Positions 16,266-25,580 are shown, numbered from the stretch's first letter. The stretch is DNA of 64,000 nt from Sphingobium_A sp965228065 (GCA_965228065.1 OZ245788.1:6570657-6634656), one strand, 5' to 3'. Translations and numbers: made by a program. The notes: generated by a model from the sequence alone, not told the origin.

Positions 16266-17630
16266 TCAGTTCGCGCGGTCGAAATGGATCGCGGTCACCC
16301 GTCCGGTGGACAGGACGAAGCCCTTGCCATCGTCGTCGAAGGTTACACTGCCCTCGTCACTGCGGAACACGCCGTCGGAGCCGCGCTGGAAAACCAGCGG
16401 CTCGCCCGATTTCGTATAGGGCGACGAGATGGCAGCAGTCAGCTTCGTACCGTCGAGCGTGAGGTCGTAGCTGGCCTGAAGCTCTGCGGACGCATAGCGG
16501 CCGGCGAGGTTCGGCTTCGCCTCGGCCGTCAGGATATTGCCTTCGATCAGCGCGATCACCTCGTCCGCCTTCGCGACCGGATTCCAGTCGCCACGATTGC
16601 AGAAGACCGCGACGCCCAGGCGGCGCTCGGGCAGCCGCTCATATTGATTGCGGAACGCCTCGGCGCCGCCGCCATGTTCGACGAAGGTCTGGCCACGGCG
16701 CTGACCGACCATCAGTCCGCCTGCATAAGCCTGCTTGCCCATGCCGCGCGCGGCGGGCTTGCCGTTGGTGAAGGTACCGGGCTTCAGCATGATCGCCTGC
16801 ACCGCCGGCGTCCAGACCTTGTGGCCGACCTCGATATCCTGGTCGAACTTCGCCAGATCGTTGATCGTGACCATCAATCCGCCCGACCCGCTGAACCGGG
16901 GATAGGTATCGCGGATCACGAAACCGCCATCCTTGGGGTTGTAGCCATGCGCGAGCTTCCCGGTGGGCTCCGCGTCGTTCATGAAATAGCTGCTCTTCAT
17001 GCCCAGCGGCTTCAGGATCGCCGCGTTGACATAATCGGCAAAGGGCTTGCCCGACACGCGCTCGACGATCTCGGCGAGCAGCAGATAGCCGCCATTGGAA
17101 TAGGTCCAGTCGGTGCCCGGCGTGAAGTTGGTTCCCTTTTGCCGGAACAGGACATCGAGCGTCTTGGCCTTGTTCGCCTCGTTCGATCCGGCGAGCCCGG
17201 TCAGGCGGAGCAGGGTCAGCGAATCGCGGATACCGGCTGTGTGGTGCATCATCATCCGCGCGGTCACCGGCACTTCATATTGCGGCAGTTCGGGCAAATA
17301 GGTGCGGACGTCCGCGTCGAGGTCGATCTTGCCCTGCGTTGCGAGCGTCGCCACCGCGAGCGAGGTGAACTGCTTCGAGACCGACGCGGCGTAGATCAGC
17401 GTATCGCCATCGAGCGGCGTGCCCTTTTCGATGTCTGCGGATCCGGCGGCGGTGACGAACAAAGTCTTGCCCGCCTTGAACGCGCCGACCACGCAGCCCG
17501 GCGCCGCGGCGCCCTTCGGATCGGAAACGATGCGACGCACCGCATTGAGGTCAACCGCGGGCGGCGCCGCCGCTGCCGCGACCGGCGCAGAGATCAGGGC
17601 GGATACGAGAAGAACGGCCGTCAGCTTCAT
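16266..17630 (-). CDS. Secreted S12 beta-lactamase-fold serine hydrolase (paralogue A)
   Basis: 454 aa from ATG 17630 (GGGGA seven bases upstream), beginning with the signal peptide MKLTAVLLVSALISAPVAAA. Active site: Ser83-x-x-Lys86 in ASVSKQF, Tyr in WTYSNGGY and the HGGG motif in VEHGGGAEAF. The C-terminal lipocalin-like domain (about 370-454) is typical of D-aminopeptidase and D-esterase relatives. It is a close paralogue of the product of 19120-20556. In context (D-aminoacylase, permease, DSD1 enzyme) a role in cleaving D-peptides is plausible but inferred; class C beta-lactamase or esterase activity is possible. Confidence 0.85.
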   Translation of the reverse strand: MKLTAVLLVSALISAPVAAAAAPPAVDLNAVRRIVSDPKGAAAPGCVVGAFKAGKTLFVTAAGSADIEKGTPLDGDTLIYAASVSKQFTSLAVATLATQGKIDLDADVRTYLPELPQYEVPVTARMMMHHTAGIRDSLTLLRLTGLAGSNEANKAKTLDVLFRQKGTNFTPGTDWTYSNGGYLLLAEIVERVSGKPFADYVNAAILKPLGMKSSYFMNDAEPTGKLAHGYNPKDGGFVIRDTYPRFSGSGGLMVTINDLAKFDQDIEVGHKVWTPAVQAIMLKPGTFTNGKPAARGMGKQAYAGGLMVGQRRGQTFVEHGGGAEAFRNQYERLPERRLGVAVFCNRGDWNPVAKADEVIALIEGNILTAEAKPNLAGRYASAELQASYDLTLDGTKLTAAISSPYTKSGEPLVFQRGSDGVFRSDEGSVTFDDDGKGFVLSTGRVTAIHFDRAN

Positions 17631-17737
17631 GGATTTTCCCCTGTGGACTGCGGCGTGCACGCGCCGCGCATTATGGCGGGGAAAGAACGCTGCCCGGGCG
17701 CGACGGGCAAGAAGCATTTTGGCGCTGCACTATAGCC

Positions 17738-19123
17738 TCAAGCTATCCGTGCCACGCCCTCCGCCGCCCGACGCCGCCCGGACAGCCAGGCCAGGATCGC
17801 GACTCCGGCCGCCACCGCGGCACTGGAATAGAATTGGCTGGCAAGCGCCGGCGTCAACGCCATGGCCAGCAGGACCGCCACGATCGCACCGATCGCGGCA
17901 TAGCTCGCCCAGGGGAACAGCCACATGCGGATCGCCAGCCGCTCCGGCGCCTCGCGCTCCAACTGCTTGCGCAGCCCGATCTGGGCGAAACACACCATCA
18001 GATAGATGAACAGCATCGTCGCGCCGGAGGCATTGACCAGGAAGCTGAACACGATCTGCGGCGACAGGGCGGAGGCGGCGAGCGCGACATAGCCGAACAG
18101 GCTGGCGATCAGGATCGCGCGCGCCGGCACCTGGCGGCGGTTGACCGCAACCAGCCATTGCGGCGCATCGCCCTTGGCCGCGAGCGTGAACAGCACGCGC
18201 GAGGTGACATAGAGCCCCGAATTCAAACAGGAGAGCACGGCGATCAGGACGACGATGTTCATGATCGTCGCGGCAGCCGGCACCTGCATGAGTTCGAGCG
18301 TGGTCGCAAAGGGCGACACGCCCGGCACGATCTGCGTCCAGGGCACGATCGACACGATCAGCGCGATCGAGACAACGTAGAAGAGCAGGATGCGCAGCGC
18401 CACCGACCCGGTCAGCCGCGCGACGGTGCGCGCCGGATCCTCGGATTCGGCAGCCGCGATCGTCGCGATCTCCGCGCCGCACAATGCGAAGATGACGCTG
18501 GTGACGCCCGACAGGATCGCAATCCCGCCCGCCGGTGCGAACCCGCCATGCATGGTGAGATTGGCGAAGGTCGGGCCGTCCGAGGTGAGGCCGAAGGCAT
18601 AGGCGCCGGCGATCGCGATGAAGGCGATGATTGCGCCGACCTTCAGCGACGAGAACCAGAATTCGAATTCGCCATAGGACCGCGTCGACATCAGGTTGAT
18701 CGCGGTCATCAGCGCGAGCAGCACCACGCCGATCTGCCAGGTTTCGAAGGGCAGCCAGAGTTGCAGGATCACCGCGCCGGCAATCGCCTCGATCGCGACG
18801 ACGACCACCCAGAAATACCAGTAGAGCCAGCCGCTGACGAAGCCCGACCAATGACCGAGGCCGATGCGCACGAATTCGGTGAAGGCGCCAGCACCTGGAA
18901 AGGCGGTCGCCATCTCGCTCAGCATACGCATGACGAGCAGGACCATCAGACCGGCCAGCGCATAGCTGATCACCACGGCCGGACCGACCGTCGCGATCGA
19001 CGTGCTGCTGCCGACGAACAGCCCCGCGCCGATGATCCCGCCGATCGCGATCATCGCGACATGGCGGGGCTTGAGCGAACGGCTGAGGCGGACCTCTCCG
19101 CCTTCCTGTGCCGCCGCGCTCAC
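17738..19123 (-). CDS. APC-superfamily amino acid permease
   Basis: 461 aa with about 12 transmembrane segments. The opening HVAMIAIGGIIGAGLFVGSS is the consensus of the AAT family (GABA, D-alanine/D-serine/glycine and aromatic amino acid permeases). FPGAGAFTEFVR and GAEIATIAAAESEDP are also diagnostic. Start GTG 19123 overlaps the stop of the upstream S12 gene (GTGA), so translation is coupled. Placed between two D-peptide-type hydrolases, it is likely to import the released amino acids, possibly D-isomers. Confidence 0.9.
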   Translation of the reverse strand: MSAAAQEGGEVRLSRSLKPRHVAMIAIGGIIGAGLFVGSSTSIATVGPAVVISYALAGLMVLLVMRMLSEMATAFPGAGAFTEFVRIGLGHWSGFVSGWLYWYFWVVVVAIEAIAGAVILQLWLPFETWQIGVVLLALMTAINLMSTRSYGEFEFWFSSLKVGAIIAFIAIAGAYAFGLTSDGPTFANLTMHGGFAPAGGIAILSGVTSVIFALCGAEIATIAAAESEDPARTVARLTGSVALRILLFYVVSIALIVSIVPWTQIVPGVSPFATTLELMQVPAAATIMNIVVLIAVLSCLNSGLYVTSRVLFTLAAKGDAPQWLVAVNRRQVPARAILIASLFGYVALAASALSPQIVFSFLVNASGATMLFIYLMVCFAQIGLRKQLEREAPERLAIRMWLFPWASYAAIGAIVAVLLAMALTPALASQFYSSAAVAAGVAILAWLSGRRRAAEGVARIA

Positions 19124-20556
19124 TTGGGCGATTTCAGACGGAAACGGATGCCCGTCACCCGGGGTGTCTGGATGGTGAAGCCGCGGCCGTCATCGTCGAC
19201 GACCATGCCCGTCGTGTCCGCTTTCAGCGCGCCCGATCCGTCGCGGAAGAACGCGAACATGCGCTTGGGCTCGGCATGGCCCAGCCAGTCGGAAGAGATG
19301 GTGGCGGTCACCGTGTCGCCCTGCACCGCGATCCGGTACTCGGCCTTGAGATCGTCCGAGGTGTAGGTGCCGGCGGTCGGCATGACGCGGCTCGGCGGCA
19401 CGACATAGGGGGCCAACGCGGGCGGCCTGTATTCGCTGTACGGCGTCAGATAACCGGGCTCGACCGCGTCGATGATCCCATCGATCCTTTTGAGCGACCC
19501 GCCGTCGGAGCGGTTGCACAGCACCGCAACGCCCAGCGCGCGATCGGGCAGCCGCATGTAACCGGTGCGGAAGGATTCGAAGCTGCCGAGGTGATAGATG
19601 GTGTTCTGGCCGCGCCGTTTGCCGACCACCATGCCGCCGGCATAGGGCATGTCGTCGAACCCCGGCGCCGTCACCGTGCGGCCGTCGCTGAACGTGCCGG
19701 CGGTCAGCATGATCTTTGCCACCGCATCGGTCCACACCTTGTGGCCGACCTGGATGTCGTGATCGTAGCGCGCCATGTCGTCGATGGTGACGACCAGCCC
19801 GCCCGATCCGCTGAATGCCGGAAACTGGTTGCTCGGCGCCCAGCCGCGATCGGTCGGCACATAGCCGTTGGCGATCTGTCCGGCGGGCGGCTTGGCCGCG
19901 ATGAAATGACTGCGCGTCATGCCGAGCGGCCCCAGCACCGCGTCCTGCGCATATTGATGAAAGGGTTTGCCCGATGCGCGCTGGATCACCTCCGCCAGCA
20001 GCAGATAGCCGCCATTGGTGTAGGCATAGGCGGTGCCGGGCACGTAATTCGTGTCCTTCTGCCTGTAGAGCAGGTCCAACGCGGCCGTCATGCTGCTGCG
20101 GCCGGCATCCTCGACGCCGGCCAGGGTGAGCAGTTCGAGCGAATCGCGGATGCCCGACGAATGGTTCATCAGCATCTGGATCGTGATCGGCGCACGATAG
20201 GGTGGCAGTTCCGGGATCCATTTATGGACTTCGTCATGCAAGCCCAGCTTGCCGGCCTCGATCAGCTTGGCCGCGGTCAGCGCGGTGAATTGCTTCGCCA
20301 CCGACGCGGCGTAGAGGAGGGTTCCGCTATCGAGCTTCTTGCCGGTCGAGATGTCTCCGCTGCCCGACGCGCCGGTGTAGATCGTCTTGCCGTTCCGAAA
20401 GACGCCGGCGACGCAGCCGGGAGAGCTCATGTCCGCCGGATCGCCGAGGACTTTCTGCACCGCGTCGAACTCGGTTGCCGCCGCGGCGGCGGGCGTCGCG
20501 GAGACCGCCAGGGCGGCGACCGATGCCATGATCTCGCGTCGCCAGAGAATCGCCAT
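19120..20556 (-). CDS. Secreted S12 beta-lactamase-fold serine hydrolase (paralogue B)
   Basis: 478 aa. Short N-terminal signal (RREIMASVAALAVSATPAAAA). Ser85-x-x-Lys88 lies in ASVAKQF and the Tyr motif is YAYTNGGY. The third motif differs from paralogue A: YHLGSFESF replaces the HGGG-type loop, so specificity may differ. The body is otherwise strongly similar to 16266-17630, indicating duplication. First gene of the operon 20556-14593; its TGA overlaps the permease GTG. Natural substrate unknown; D-aminopeptidase-like activity is inferred from context. Confidence 0.83.
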   Translation of the reverse strand: MAILWRREIMASVAALAVSATPAAAAATEFDAVQKVLGDPADMSSPGCVAGVFRNGKTIYTGASGSGDISTGKKLDSGTLLYAASVAKQFTALTAAKLIEAGKLGLHDEVHKWIPELPPYRAPITIQMLMNHSSGIRDSLELLTLAGVEDAGRSSMTAALDLLYRQKDTNYVPGTAYAYTNGGYLLLAEVIQRASGKPFHQYAQDAVLGPLGMTRSHFIAAKPPAGQIANGYVPTDRGWAPSNQFPAFSGSGGLVVTIDDMARYDHDIQVGHKVWTDAVAKIMLTAGTFSDGRTVTAPGFDDMPYAGGMVVGKRRGQNTIYHLGSFESFRTGYMRLPDRALGVAVLCNRSDGGSLKRIDGIIDAVEPGYLTPYSEYRPPALAPYVVPPSRVMPTAGTYTSDDLKAEYRIAVQGDTVTATISSDWLGHAEPKRMFAFFRDGSGALKADTTGMVVDDDGRGFTIQTPRVTGIRFRLKSPK

Positions 20557-20695
20557 ATTCCGTTGCCCCCGCAGATGTTTCCGGGCCGGAGAGTAGACAG
20601 TGCCGGCATCCGGTCAACGCGAACGCCAGTTCCCACATTTTGCCATGTCATAGCCTTTCGACATAGGGAGGGCGGCGGCGCCACGCCGGATCGAT

Positions 20696-20712
20696 CATAG
20701 CCACAGGCTATG
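20696..20712. promoter_or_regulatory. Palindromic operator candidate between divergent genes
   Basis: CATAGCC-ACA-GGCTATG, perfect 7-bp arms, lies between the S12 hydrolase (start 20556) and the DSD1-type gene (start 20804). A related sequence, ATAGC-CTCAA-GCTAT, overlaps the end of the permease gene at 17732-17746. The regulator is unknown. Confidence 0.4.
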
Positions 20713-20803
20713 GGAGCTGCCCGAATTTGATGTTGGAAGAGACAGGCTAGCCGAACATGGAGAGGGTCGACGCGGCCCGCGACAGAATCGCCCGGAGATC
20801 TCG

Positions 20804-22006
20804 ATGAACAGCCTGCCCGAATTCCTGTCGCGCGTGCGGCCGCCCATGACACCCGCGCTTGTCGTCCGGCGCGAGGCGCTGCTCCAGAATCTCCGCACGA
20901 TGCAAGGCTATTGCGATGACGCCGGCGTGCGACTGCGCGCGCATGGCAAGATGCACAAATGCTCGACCCTCGGGAAACTTCAGATCGAACTCGGCGCGGT
21001 CGGCCTGTGCTGCCAGACGATCGGCGAGGCCGAGGCGTTTGCGGCCGCGGGCATCGCCGACCTGCTCGTCACCTCCCCCATCGCGCCCTGGGCCGCCCAG
21101 CGCCTGGCGGCTCTGGCCGCGAAGGAAGTCGCGATCGCCGTCGTCGCCGACGATGCCGGCCAGATCGACCGGCTCGACGAGGCCGCCCGCGCAGCGGATG
21201 TGACGCTGTCGGTCCTGATCGATCTCAATCTCGGCACGCATCGCGCCGGCTGCACGCCCGAAGCCGCACCCGCGCTGGCGCAGCGCGTCGCCGATGCCCG
21301 CAATCTGCGCTTCGAGGGGGTCCAGGCCTATCTCGGCCATCTCCAGCACCAGGCCGATGTCCCGCGCCGCCGCGACGCGAACGCCAAAGTACTTGCCCGC
21401 CTGGGTGCATTGGTCGAGACGCTCGACGCGGCCGGGCTCCATCCACGTTTCGTGACCGGCGGCGGCACCGGCACCTATGTGCAGGACCTGGCGAGCCACG
21501 TGTTCAACGAGATCCAGGCCGGATCCTATGCGGTGATGGATGTCGAATATACCGATTGCGGGGCGCCGGACGGCGGCGACTGGCCGTTCCAGCCGGCCAT
21601 GTTCATCGCCGCGACGACAATCTCCGCCCAGCACAAGACCCATGTGTCGATCGATGCGGGGCTGAAAGCGGTTGCGGTCGACGGCCCGCGCCCGCGCATC
21701 TTCGCCGGCGCGGCCGAGGGCAGCATCTGGCGCGCATTTGGCGACGAGCATGGCGCGATCCAGCATCCCGCGCACATGCCGGTTTTCTCGATCCCCGATC
21801 GGATGACGCAGAACGAGGCGATCGACGCAATCGATGCCGACGATGCGATCGCCTGGCCGGACGATGCGCCGAAGACCGGCGACCTCGTCTGGCTGCAGCC
21901 GGGCCATTGCGACCCGACGATCAACCTCTACGACGCGCTGATCGTGGCGGACGAGGATGGCAATTGGGAACGCTGGCCGATCGACGCGCGCCGCGTCACG
22001 CGCTAA
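20804..22006 (+). CDS. DSD1-family PLP enzyme (D-serine dehydratase / D-threonine aldolase type)
   Basis: 400 aa. An alanine-racemase-like TIM barrel occupies the N-terminal part, with the PLP lysine in RAHGKMHKC (Lys49). The C-terminal Zn site QPGHCDPTINLYD (His and Cys) is the signature of eukaryotic-type D-serine dehydratase, D-threo-3-hydroxyaspartate dehydratase and D-threonine aldolase. VTGGGTGTY binds the PLP phosphate. It turns a D-hydroxy-amino acid into a keto acid plus ammonia, or glycine plus an aldehyde. It is divergent from the permease/hydrolase operon, with a shared palindrome, which supports joint control. Confidence 0.88.
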   Translation: MNSLPEFLSRVRPPMTPALVVRREALLQNLRTMQGYCDDAGVRLRAHGKMHKCSTLGKLQIELGAVGLCCQTIGEAEAFAAAGIADLLVTSPIAPWAAQRLAALAAKEVAIAVVADDAGQIDRLDEAARAADVTLSVLIDLNLGTHRAGCTPEAAPALAQRVADARNLRFEGVQAYLGHLQHQADVPRRRDANAKVLARLGALVETLDAAGLHPRFVTGGGTGTYVQDLASHVFNEIQAGSYAVMDVEYTDCGAPDGGDWPFQPAMFIAATTISAQHKTHVSIDAGLKAVAVDGPRPRIFAGAAEGSIWRAFGDEHGAIQHPAHMPVFSIPDRMTQNEAIDAIDADDAIAWPDDAPKTGDLVWLQPGHCDPTINLYDALIVADEDGNWERWPIDARRVTR

Positions 22007-22063
22007 GAGTCTGTTTGGAAATGCGCCGCTGGCGCGTTGCCGCACCGGCCCGCTCCGCCGCGG

Positions 22064-22897
22064 TCATCGCGTCGGCCGGCAATCCTTCAGCCAGACGACG
22101 TGACGGAACGCATCGAATTCATACCAGGTGCCGGTCAGCCGCACGGTCCTGTCGGGCTTCAACGTCAGTGAATAGGCGCCCTGCCCCTTTGCCATCAGGC
22201 AGCTGATGTCGGTCTTGAACGGCGCGATATTGGGTAGTCGGATCGCCTCTTCCCAGGGATTGGGGATCTTGAACGCGACCCGGTAGAATTCGCCGTCCTG
22301 GATGACATAGTCGACCATGCCGGTGACGGTGAAGCTTCTGCCCTTGTATCTCAGCGGCACGGCCGCCGAATTGCGCTCGGTATCCTTGGATATCTGGTGG
22401 GAGAAGGCCAGCGCGTCGATCACCATCGGGGCACCGCCCGCAGTCACCGCAGACCTACCCTGAGCGGCGGCGGCCAGCCCAGCCTTTCCACCCTTGATCT
22501 GGTTGAGGATGCCGCACAGTTCGCTCATTGCGTCCGCTTCCTTGACGAACATCGTTGCACGCAGCTTCGCCTCCATCCGCACCGTGCCGACGCCGCCCTG
22601 GGTGATCGCGGAGATGATGATCGGAAAGGCACGGCTCTTCCCGCTCATCGGCTGCTCGATCAACATGCTGCCCTCTTCGGCTTCCTCGGACAGGATGTCA
22701 TAGTTCCGCGGCGCGACGAGCCCACGCATCTGACCGATCGCGCTGGCCGGGGTCAGATCCGCCACCGCGACCGTGGCGATGAACCGAAGGCCGCTGACCG
22801 GGCTGCCGGCCTTCACGAAATTGTCCTCGCATGCACCCGCCTGCGCGACCGACGGCACCGCGAACGCCAGTCCGGCCAATAACCCCTTCAAACGCAC
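22064..22897 (-). CDS. Periplasmic protein with C-terminal OB-fold (tRNA_anti-like) domain
   Basis: 277 aa from GTG 22897, preceded by GAGGAG; upstream codons in the frame are not credible. Signal peptide RLKGLLAGLAFAVPSVAQA. The middle (60-150) is unrecognised. Residues about 165-277 match the OB-fold pattern of small envelope proteins: ALAFSHQI, then YKGRSFTVTGMVDYV, ISCLMAKG, LTLKPDRTVRLTGTWYEF and a final VWLKDCRP. Such domains usually sit in exported proteins of unknown function. Convergent with the gene ending at 22006. Confidence 0.65.
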   Translation of the reverse strand: MRLKGLLAGLAFAVPSVAQAGACEDNFVKAGSPVSGLRFIATVAVADLTPASAIGQMRGLVAPRNYDILSEEAEEGSMLIEQPMSGKSRAFPIIISAITQGGVGTVRMEAKLRATMFVKEADAMSELCGILNQIKGGKAGLAAAAQGRSAVTAGGAPMVIDALAFSHQISKDTERNSAAVPLRYKGRSFTVTGMVDYVIQDGEFYRVAFKIPNPWEEAIRLPNIAPFKTDISCLMAKGQGAYSLTLKPDRTVRLTGTWYEFDAFRHVVWLKDCRPTR

Positions 22898-23106
22898 GAT
22901 CCACTCCTCGATTCCGGCGTCGCCGCGATCCCATCCATGGCCACCGCCGCACAAGCGGCGTCCCGCCGAACCGCGCTGGCGGGCAGCCCGGCGGCGCGAT
23001 CATTCTGCCAATGGCGATCCTGCCCTGACGAGCGGCACTCGACAGGCCGCACGGCTTTGGCAAAGACTGCGGACATGGACCTCATTGCACGCCCTATCCG
23101 ATCCAC

Positions 23107-23886
23107 ATGAGCGACTTGTCCGTCCTGATCGTCGACGACGAACCGCTCGCGCGCGGACGGCTGCGACGGATGCTGGCCGCAATGCAGGACGTGCGCGTGG
23201 CAGGCGAGGCCGGCAACGCCGGCGAGGCGCAGGACAGGATCGCCGCGCTGAAGCCGGACCTGCTGCTGCTCGACATCCAGATGCCCGGAGAGGGCGGCTT
23301 CGAACTGCTCGAGCGGCTGGGCGAGGCCGCGCCGCCGACCATCTTCGTCACCGCGTTCGATCATCACGCGCTGCGTGCCTTCAACGCGCGTGCCGTCGAC
23401 TATGTCACCAAACCGGTCGAGCCCGGCCGGCTGGCGACCGCGATCGAGCGGGCACGGCTGACCGTCGGCGCACGGGACGGCGAGGGCCGCATCACCGAAC
23501 TGCAGGAAACCGTCGCAACGTTGCGCGCCGAACTGCGCAAGCAAGACGGCGGCACCATCGATTTCTGGGTGCGATCGAAAGGCGAGCATCTCCGCATCCC
23601 GTCGGACGCGATCGTGCGCATCCAGGCGGAGCGCGACTATGTCCGCCTCCATGCCGACGGGCTGTCGCATCTCTATTATGAAAGCCTGGCCTCGCTTGAG
23701 CGCAGGCTGGACCCGGCCGAATTCGTGCGCATCCATCGCGGCACGATCGTCCGGCGCGACCGCATCGTGCGCATGCGCGGTGCATCCTTCGCCGCGCTCA
23801 TCGTTCATCTCGACGATGGCAGCGAGGCCCGGGTCGGCCGAACCTATGCCAAGGCGATGCGGCGCCTGCTGAACGGCCCCGCATAA
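23107..23886 (+). CDS. LytTR-family response regulator
   Basis: 259 aa. The receiver domain (1-120) has the acidic pocket DDE (10-12), phospho-acceptor Asp56 in LLLLDIQMPG and Lys in YVTKPVEP. The C-terminal LytTR DNA-binding domain (about 155-255) has IVRIQAERDYVRLH and FVRIHRGTIVRRDRI. Its probable kinase is the LytS-type protein at 24400-25482, 0.5 kb away on the opposite strand, an unusual split arrangement for a pair normally in one operon. Confidence 0.93.
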   Translation: MSDLSVLIVDDEPLARGRLRRMLAAMQDVRVAGEAGNAGEAQDRIAALKPDLLLLDIQMPGEGGFELLERLGEAAPPTIFVTAFDHHALRAFNARAVDYVTKPVEPGRLATAIERARLTVGARDGEGRITELQETVATLRAELRKQDGGTIDFWVRSKGEHLRIPSDAIVRIQAERDYVRLHADGLSHLYYESLASLERRLDPAEFVRIHRGTIVRRDRIVRMRGASFAALIVHLDDGSEARVGRTYAKAMRRLLNGPA

Positions 23887-24078
23887 GAGCGATGCGGTTC
23901 GCCCCGCCAAAATAGCCATCTGCAGAATAACGCGTCGTTCGGCTGACCGGGCAAGACGCTTCGGAGTCCCGCCTATGGCGCGGCCCCGGCCCGCCGATAC
24001 GGTTTCGAGACCCGGCGACGCAGCGATGAAACCCTGCGCCGCCGGGCAATCATGTATCGTACAGAAAGAGGATATCCC

Positions 24079-24348
24079 ATGAAGATCAAGATGATCGCAC
24101 TCGCCATCGGCGGGGCGTGCACGCTGATGGCGGCCGGCACGGCGATGGCGGCAATGCCGGATCAGGCCAGGCTGCAGAGCCCCGCGGCAAACGTGGAAAC
24201 GTCGGTCAAGGCGTCCGAGACACTGAAGGCGCTGATGGCCGTCAAGCCGTCCAAGGCCGAGCTGGCGCGCACCTGCTCGGATCCGTGGTGGGAGATGAGC
24301 GGATGGCAGGCGCTGACCTGCGCCTATATGAATGCGCGCCAGAAATAA
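24079..24348 (+). CDS. Small secreted hypothetical protein
   Basis: 89 aa from ATG 24079, with AGAGGA eight bases upstream. Signal peptide KIKMIALAIGGACTLMAAGTAMA, cleaved before AMPDQAR. The mature part is about 65 aa and ends with two cysteines in TCSDPWWEMSGWQALTCAYM, which could form a disulfide around a tryptophan-rich loop. It sits between the response regulator and histidine kinase genes, so it may be their target or an accessory ligand; this is inference from position. Confidence 0.65.
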   Translation: MKIKMIALAIGGACTLMAAGTAMAAMPDQARLQSPAANVETSVKASETLKALMAVKPSKAELARTCSDPWWEMSGWQALTCAYMNARQK

Positions 24349-24358
24349 GCGCGACTGC

Positions 24359-24393
24359 GACGGCGAGGCTCGTACCCAGCGGGGCTCGCCGTC
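24359..24393. terminator. Bidirectional terminator hairpin
   Basis: GACGGCGAG (24359-24367) pairs perfectly with CTCGCCGTC (24385-24393), between the stop at 24348 and the opposing stop at 24400. Confidence 0.6.
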
Positions 24394-24399
24394 AATCGC

Positions 24400-25482
24400 T
24401 CAAGATATGGATTCCAGCCTGAGCGGCAGGTCCAGCGCAGCGCGATACAAGGTCGCGCCGACAGGTCCGAAGCTGAAGGTCGCATCGCCGGCGAAGCGCG
24501 AGGCGATCCGTTCTCCGACATTTCGCAGGCCGATTCCGGTTCCGCTCTTGTGCGCCGGCGCCCCACCCGGCGGCATATCGTTCTCGACGATGATGTTCAG
24601 CCGGTCGCCGTCGCGCCATGCGCGGATCGCGATGCGGACGCTGCCGATCGTTTCGCCGACGCCGTAGCGCACCGCATTCTCGACCAGCGGCTGCAGGATC
24701 AGGCTGGGCACCAGCGCATCCCGGCAATCGTCCGCCAGTTCGACCGACAGGGACATGCGATCGACGAAGCGCTCGCGCTCGATCTCGAGATATCCGCGTT
24801 GCAGCGCCAGTTCGTCCTCCAGCCGGGCATCGTGCATCGGATCGAGCGTCAGCGTGGTGCGCAGGAAGGTCGACAGTGACTGCACCATCCGTCCCGCCCG
24901 CGCCGCCGCCCCTTCCTCGATCAGGCCGCCCAGCGAGTTCAACGTGTTGAACAGGAAGTGGGGATTGATCTGATAGCGCAAGGCCCGCATCTGCGCCGCC
25001 AGCGCCTCCTCGCGCGCGGCGAACAGGCGTGCCTCGCGGTCGCGGATCTCGTGGCTATAGGTCAGCCCGACGAGCAGGCATGCCCATCCGAAGAAGATCC
25101 ACCATCGGAACAGCGCGTTGCTGGCGATCACCCGCGGCGCATAGGTGAACCAGTCGGTGAAATAGCCGTAGCGGAACAGCGCGACGTCCGCGGCCACATA
25201 AATGGCGGTCGCGGCCATCGCGATCAGCAGGCCGATCACGGCCTGAAGCGGAAAGGACACGCGGCGCATCCGAAGCAGCACCGGCGCCATCGCCGCAGCC
25301 AGACCCAATCCCAGGATGAAGAGGATGCTCTTGCCGAGCAGTTCCTGACCCAGCGCCTCGTCGAGCACCCCGGCGAGCGCGAAGGCGCCCACCCAATAGA
25401 CGGCCCCCATCCAAGCGACTTCGCGAATCCATGTCGGGCGATAGGATGCCGGGCTGCTCCCGCTTGCCACCTCCATTGCCAT
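24400..25482 (-). CDS. LytS/YehU-type sensor histidine kinase
   Basis: 360 aa. The N-terminal half has about four transmembrane helices (residues 23-140). The His_kinase domain follows with phospho-acceptor His175 in RYQINPHFLFNTLNSL, the hallmark of the LytS/YehU class. The C-terminal ATPase has LQPLVENAVRYG (N box) and GTGIGLRNVGERI (G box). No separate sensor domain is seen, so the membrane part probably senses the signal. Likely partner: the LytTR regulator at 23107. Confidence 0.92.
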   Translation of the reverse strand: MAMEVASGSSPASYRPTWIREVAWMGAVYWVGAFALAGVLDEALGQELLGKSILFILGLGLAAAMAPVLLRMRRVSFPLQAVIGLLIAMAATAIYVAADVALFRYGYFTDWFTYAPRVIASNALFRWWIFFGWACLLVGLTYSHEIRDREARLFAAREEALAAQMRALRYQINPHFLFNTLNSLGGLIEEGAAARAGRMVQSLSTFLRTTLTLDPMHDARLEDELALQRGYLEIERERFVDRMSLSVELADDCRDALVPSLILQPLVENAVRYGVGETIGSVRIAIRAWRDGDRLNIIVENDMPPGGAPAHKSGTGIGLRNVGERIASRFAGDATFSFGPVGATLYRAALDLPLRLESIS

Positions 25483-25580
25483 CGCATCCCCCGAGGAGAC
25501 CGGCGACGATTGCCGGACGACGCATTAGAGCATGGCGGGATTGTCCGGAGAACGGACATTCCGACGAGCGTCGCCGGACG

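Noticed and set aside
13040..16419. Long plus-strand open frames (565 and 598 codons) opposite the dehydrogenase and deacylase genes
   Set aside because: Same shadow effect; the minus-strand products carry complete catalytic motifs and signal peptides.
17834..20700. Plus-strand frames of 510 and 530 codons opposite the permease and S12 hydrolase
   Set aside because: Arg/His/Gln-rich nonsense composition with no recognisable domain; opposite genes are certain.
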